Shown one piece after another: positions 60,954 through 64,000 of a stretch of 64,000 bases of DNA (positions are counted from its first letter, which is position 1; every line of letters starts with the position of its first letter). The notes beneath the pieces were generated by a model that worked only from the letters and a program-made list of their open reading frames with translations, was not told the origin of the DNA and made no database searches. The stretch spans positions 1 to 64,000 of the forward strand of contig CBDBKC010000030.1 in NCBI GenBank assembly GCA_965206655.1. Direction: 5' to 3'. The DNA is from JAPPLB01 sp965206655 (GTDB lineage: Bacteria > Acidobacteriota > Terriglobia > Bryobacterales > UBA6623). The position numbers and the translations under genes are program-made.

Positions 60954-62019
60954 ATCGGGTCGGGTGACGGGGATTGAGGCCCCGCCACCCTCCCACACCA
61001 CCGGACATACGGTTTTCCGTATCCGGCGGTTGAACCCAGCGGCCTTACGTTCGCGCCGCAAGATCCGATGGCATCACAAACCCGTAGTGCCGCAACGTTG
61101 CATTCGATAACGCTGTCTGCAACAGTCCGTTCGCCGCTATGCGCCAAGCGCCGCGACGTGCCGGAACCAGTTTCAACAACCGTTCCCCAATGCCCAACCG
61201 ACGTAAAGCCCGCCGGCGTCCCGTTGCGCCATGCCAGCGCAGCCAGAAACATTTCCGTATGTGCCGCCGCACCCATCCTTCCAGTAGGAAAATCGCACGC
61301 CGTCGCTCCGCCAACCGGTAGTATCCCCACCAGCCGCGAACGTACCGCCGCCACTCGTCGCGTAACTGCCGACTCGTGACCGAGCGGTTGCCGCACCAGA
61401 TCTCCCGCACCTTCCGTTTGAATCGCTCGACACTTTCCGGCGCTGCTTCCACCTGCCCCTGGCGGTTCAGACGAAACCCCAGGAACTTCCGCTCCCACGG
61501 CCTCCCCGCCCCGCTCTTGGCCTCGTTCACTTTCAGTCGCAGATGCTTTTCGATCCAAGCCGTGATCCCCGCCAGCACACGCTTCGCCGCCGCTTCACTG
61601 CCCACATAGATGTTGCAGTCATCCGCGTACCGGCAGAACCGTAGCCCACGTCTCTCCAGCTCCCGATCAAGCGCATCAAGGTAGATGTTCGCCAGCAACG
61701 GTGACAACGGCCCGCCTTGCGGCGTGCCCTCCGCGCTGCGCACCACCACCCCCTCCGTCAGCACTCCGGCCCGTAGATACCGGCCGATCAACCCCAGCAC
61801 TCGCTTGTCGCGAATGACTTCCGCCACCCGCCGCATCAAAATGTCGTGATTGACCACGTCGAAGAACCGCGCGATGTCAATATCCACCACCCAGTCCTTG
61901 CCCTCGCGAACGTATCCTTGCGCCGCTCGTACCGCATCGTGCGCACTCCGCCCCGGCCGGAATCCCCAGCTCGACTCGCTAAACCGCGGATCGAAGATCG
62001 CCTGCAGAACTTGCAGCAC
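60954..62019 (-). mobile_element. group II intron, 5'-truncated copy 2
   Basis: This is about 1.07 kb nearly identical to the 3' part of the intron at 5751-7634, including domain V and VI and the ...ACCCGAT end. Three base differences were noted, one being the base that restores the RT frame. Homology stops abruptly at 62019 after ttgcagca. The 5' RNA domains and the N-terminal half of the RT gene are absent. The 3' exon begins cgggtctt, like that of copy 1. Confidence 0.85.
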
Positions 62020-62046
62020 GGATGTCGATCGGCTTTTTGACTGCAC
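61045..62046 (-). pseudogene. ltrA: group II intron reverse transcriptase, N-terminally truncated
   Basis: The recognisable RT starts at VLQVLQAIFDPRFSESSWGF and continues through RYADD, the maturase domain and an intact C-terminus (IGERLLKLVPARRGAW...FVMPSDLAART). The first ~10 residues of the open frame come from host sequence beyond the junction. The missing N-terminal blocks (the RT-0 to RT-2 region, including RQLGIPTVIDR) should make it inactive. It serves as the reference for the frameshift in the full-length copy. Confidence 0.82.
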
Positions 62047-62360
62047 TCTCGGCCTGTGCCGCGATCGCGGCGGGACAGAGCTTCGTCCTGTTCGACGCAG
62101 ACCCCGACGCCGGCTCCACGCGCCCGGTGGCCATCAATTCCCGCGGTGATGCCGTGGGGCGCTTCAAGGACGGCACGCAGGACGACAAGCAACGAGCTTT
62201 CGTACGCGACCGAAACGGGCTGGTCACTCTGTTTGATGCCGACCCCGCCGCGATTTCGACCAACGCCCGCGACATCAGTAACAGCGGCGATGTTACGGGA
62301 AGCTTCGAGGATAGCGCTCTGTTTGGAAGGACGCGGGGTTTCGTACGCGGCCTGGAGTAG
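62022..62360 (+). CDS. short HAF-repeat exported protein
   Basis: This is a 112-residue protein. ATG 62022 lies 3 bp from the truncated intron end and opens a signal-peptide-like sequence (GFLTALSACAAIAAGQSF). Two HAF-type repeats follow: LFDADPDAGSTRPVAINSRGDAVGRF and LFDADPAAISTNARDISNSGDVTGSF. The family consists of extracellular repeat proteins of unknown function, normally much longer. It could be a remnant whose upstream promoter was replaced by the intron. Confidence 0.65.
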   Translation: MSIGFLTALSACAAIAAGQSFVLFDADPDAGSTRPVAINSRGDAVGRFKDGTQDDKQRAFVRDRNGLVTLFDADPAAISTNARDISNSGDVTGSFEDSALFGRTRGFVRGLE

Positions 62361-62752
62361 GCGCGATGGAACGGGGATTAAGCAGCGGCTCCCAGCGGCA
62401 CGCCCCCAGTTGTGGCGGCTCTGTCTCTTGGTTGTCCGCCGTCCCAACCCAGAGACGGAGGCGCGCGTGTTAACGTGCGAGTCAGCGGGCAACCTCTCAA
62501 AAGCCCTTTACGCGTTTTTTCATGCCTTTCGCAAGCCCCCTTTCAGGCACTCAGAGGCTTCCACCGCACGTTGACATGCCGTCGGGTGGACGAAGGTACC
62601 GAGAACGCTGATGCACTGCAAGCAACTGATAAACAAACACTTAACGAAATTGAAAGGCGAAGAAATAGCGATAACTATTCTCGGTGGTCCATTTTCGCTT
62701 TGGTGGGGTATCCACTTGACTCAGGTGACCCCAAGATGTAGTATGCGGCCTC
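62361..62752. other. gene-free region, including the left end of the IS1595 element
   Basis: No credible gene is seen. Near the right side, ggggtatccacttgactcagg (about 62704-62724) and the following tgacccc look like the left terminal sequence of the IS1595-type element, but the matching right terminus was not found. The rest is unremarkable. Confidence 0.45.
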
Positions 62753-63685
62753 GTGGAGGATTACCCGCGCGATCTGCTCGAGTTCGAGGCGCGCTTCGCC
62801 ACCGAAGAGGCCTGTCGCGACTATCTGGTCGCGCTGCGCTGGCGGGACGGGTTCCGTTGCCCCAACTGTGGGCTTGAGCGAGCTTGGCCGGTGCGCAAAG
62901 TATGGTTCGAATGTGCTGCCTGCGGTCGCCAAACGTCCGTCACGGCCGGTACGATCTTTCAGGACACACGCAAGCCGTTGCGGCTTTGGTTCCGAGCAAT
63001 GTGGCACGTCGTCTCGCAGAAGAACGGAGTCAGCGCCTTGGGTTTGCAACGCGTTCTGGGACTGGGCAGCTACCAAACCGCCTGGGCTTGGATGCACAAG
63101 CTGCGGCGGGCGATGGTGCGGCCGGGGCGCGAGCGTTTGACGGGCGTCGTCGAGGTGGATGAGACCTACTGGGGCGCGGAGGAGGAGGGCGTTCGCGGCC
63201 GCCAGATCGAGCGTAAAGGATTGATTGCAGTAGCCGCGGAGGAGAGAGGCAGCGGGCTGGGGCGGATCCGTATGCAGCGCCTGCGCAACGCCTCGGCGGC
63301 CAGCTTGATGCCCTTCGTGGAGGAGTCGATCGAGCCAGGCAGCGTGGTTCGCACCGATGGCTGGCTGGGCTACGAGCCACTCGAGAAGAAGGGCTATCGG
63401 CACCACATCGTCTTCCTCAAGGGTCGCCGCGAGCAGGCGTCGGAATTGCTTCCGCTGGTGCACAAAGCGATCTCGCTGCTCAAGCGCTGGTTGCTGGGTA
63501 CGCATCAAGGGGCGGTCAGCCACGAGCATTTGGACTACTATCTGGACGAATTCGTCTTCCGGTTCAACCGGCGCAGCTCACGTAGCCGGGGCAAGCTGTT
63601 CTACAGGCTGGTTCAGCAAGCGGTCGCTGTGGAGCCGACGCCGTATCGCTCGATCATCGCCCACTGGGACGCCGAGCCGTTCTGA
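62753..63685 (+). CDS. IS1595-family transposase
   Basis: This is a 310-residue transposase. An N-terminal zinc ribbon has FRCPNCGLERAW and WFECAACGRQTSV (two CxxC pairs), followed by TAGTIFQDTRKPLRLWFRAMW, typical of IS1595. The DDE-type core includes GVVEVDETYWGAEEEG (Asp), VRTDGWLGY (Asp) and HLDYYLDEFVFRFNRR (last acidic residue region). The start is GTG 62753. It appears full length. The element's inverted repeats could not be paired by eye. Confidence 0.88.
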   Translation: MEDYPRDLLEFEARFATEEACRDYLVALRWRDGFRCPNCGLERAWPVRKVWFECAACGRQTSVTAGTIFQDTRKPLRLWFRAMWHVVSQKNGVSALGLQRVLGLGSYQTAWAWMHKLRRAMVRPGRERLTGVVEVDETYWGAEEEGVRGRQIERKGLIAVAAEERGSGLGRIRMQRLRNASAASLMPFVEESIEPGSVVRTDGWLGYEPLEKKGYRHHIVFLKGRREQASELLPLVHKAISLLKRWLLGTHQGAVSHEHLDYYLDEFVFRFNRRSSRSRGKLFYRLVQQAVAVEPTPYRSIIAHWDAEPF

Positions 63686-63694
63686 ACAGAGTTG

Positions 63695-63752
63695 TCCAAT
63701 GCAAGATGATCCTGAAAAGGGGGAGTGTTTCCAATACAAGATGATCCTGAAG
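63695..63752. repeat. two direct repeats before the next transposase
   Basis: The motif caagatgatcctgaa occurs at 63702-63716 and 63737-63751, each preceded by tccaat plus one base, with a 35-bp period. Such repeated blocks are found in the terminal regions of some insertion sequences, so this is probably the left end of the element whose gene starts at 63799. Confidence 0.6.
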
Positions 63753-63798
63753 ATGCATCGGTCGGAGCAGGCGACATTGCAGGTGAATGCAAGTCACC

Positions 63799-64000
63799 AT
63801 GCAGAATGCTCAAAGTCTCACGCTGGAGCAGATGCGGCGGTTTGTGGCCGCCAGCGACGGGCTCAGCTTTGCGGGCGCGAGCCGGGCCGAGATCTACGGC
63901 TTCGTCGAGGGCGTGCTGCGCCGGCAGCGCTATCTGGGGCTGTCCAAGAAAGACAAAGGGGTCGTGCGGCGCTACCTGGTCAAGGTCAGCGGCCTGAGTC
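63799..64000 (+). CDS. transposase/integrase N-terminus, cut by window end
   Basis: The frame from ATG 63799 is open to the right edge and reads TLEQMRRFVAASDGLSFAGA, then REIYGF-like AEIYGFVEGVLRRQRYLGLSKKDKGVVRRYLVKVSGLS. This matches the opening of a family of integrase-core transposases whose first 70 residues form a helical domain before a helix-turn-helix. Another open frame here (63725-63997) is a shadow. The catalytic core lies outside the window, so family placement is tentative. Confidence 0.6.
   Translation, partial: MQNAQSLTLEQMRRFVAASDGLSFAGASRAEIYGFVEGVLRRQRYLGLSKKDKGVVRRYLVKVSGLS

Noticed and set aside
63695..63752. Two equal repeats considered as the start of a CRISPR array
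   Set aside because: Only two 15-bp units with a 20-bp gap, no cas genes, and they lie just before a transposase.
1..64000. tRNA, rRNA or riboswitch candidates
   Set aside because: Reading through the intergenic gaps gave no cloverleaf with a TTCGAAT-type arm, no rRNA conserved blocks and no cobalamin or other riboswitch core. A covariance-model search would be decisive.

Overview
The window looks like a GC-rich chromosomal segment of an acidobacterium of the Solibacter/Bryobacter type. Two genes carry the 'NAASF...G.I.SIFG' domain (TIGR03437) that is abundant in that group. Other genes fit the same picture: WG-repeat and OmpA-like envelope proteins, M56/BlaR1 peptidase-TonB fusions, REP-associated transposase (RAYT) debris and many insertion sequences. 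No rRNA, tRNA or CRISPR array was seen.

Layout. 1-5.7 kb: a catabolic run on the + strand (gamma-glutamyltransferase, amidohydrolase/deacetylase, alpha/beta esterase, glucarate-dehydratase-like enolase). 5.75-7.63 kb: a group II intron set in a REP palindrome, followed by two RAYT remnants. 8.6-11.7 kb (- strand): a GH16 glycosidase, a membrane-anchored methyltransferase and an ACS-type sugar-acid transporter. 11.9-13.7 kb: a spermidine-dehydrogenase-like flavoprotein. 13.8-24.9 kb: a methyltransferase fused to Ig-like domains, then a tight operon of ACP-FAAL-acyltransferase fusion, PlsY, queuosine-salvage protein, HAD-IB phosphatase, LarA-like protein, extended SDR and diacylglycerol-type kinase. 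This operon looks like a dedicated lipid-building pathway and is the most interesting coherent system here.

25-42.6 kb: a degraded and IS-invaded zone. It holds a kinase remnant, a WG-repeat gene split by IS1380, an OmpA-like protein, a frameshifted TIGR03437 gene, an HlyD/ABC/permease exporter, a frameshifted TIGR03437-di-haem cytochrome c fusion, a ceramidase-like membrane protein, a GntR regulator split by a second IS1380, and an IS630. 42.7-47.5 kb: a SagB-type dehydrogenase, a frameshifted tyrosine recombinase and an ISNCY/IS1202-like element.

47.6-52.6 kb: a four-gene operon (glutamine-synthetase-family ligase, metallophosphoesterase, APC permease, nucleotidyltransferase-fold protein). 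52.7-54.4 kb: a third IS1380 copy. 54.4-59 kb: a gluconate-dehydrogenase-type pair (subunit 3 plus GMC flavoprotein) and a BlaI/BlaR1-like regulatory pair whose promoter, operator and start codon overlap. 59-64 kb: cobalamin adenosyltransferase, IS481, a 5'-truncated second copy of the group II intron, a HAF-repeat protein, an IS1595 element and the beginning of another transposase.

Three IS1380 copies, all 1666 bp with perfect 5-bp target duplications, disrupt or abut host genes, so mobile-element activity has been recent. Several genes carry single-base frameshifts; whether these are biological or consensus errors cannot be settled from the sequence alone.
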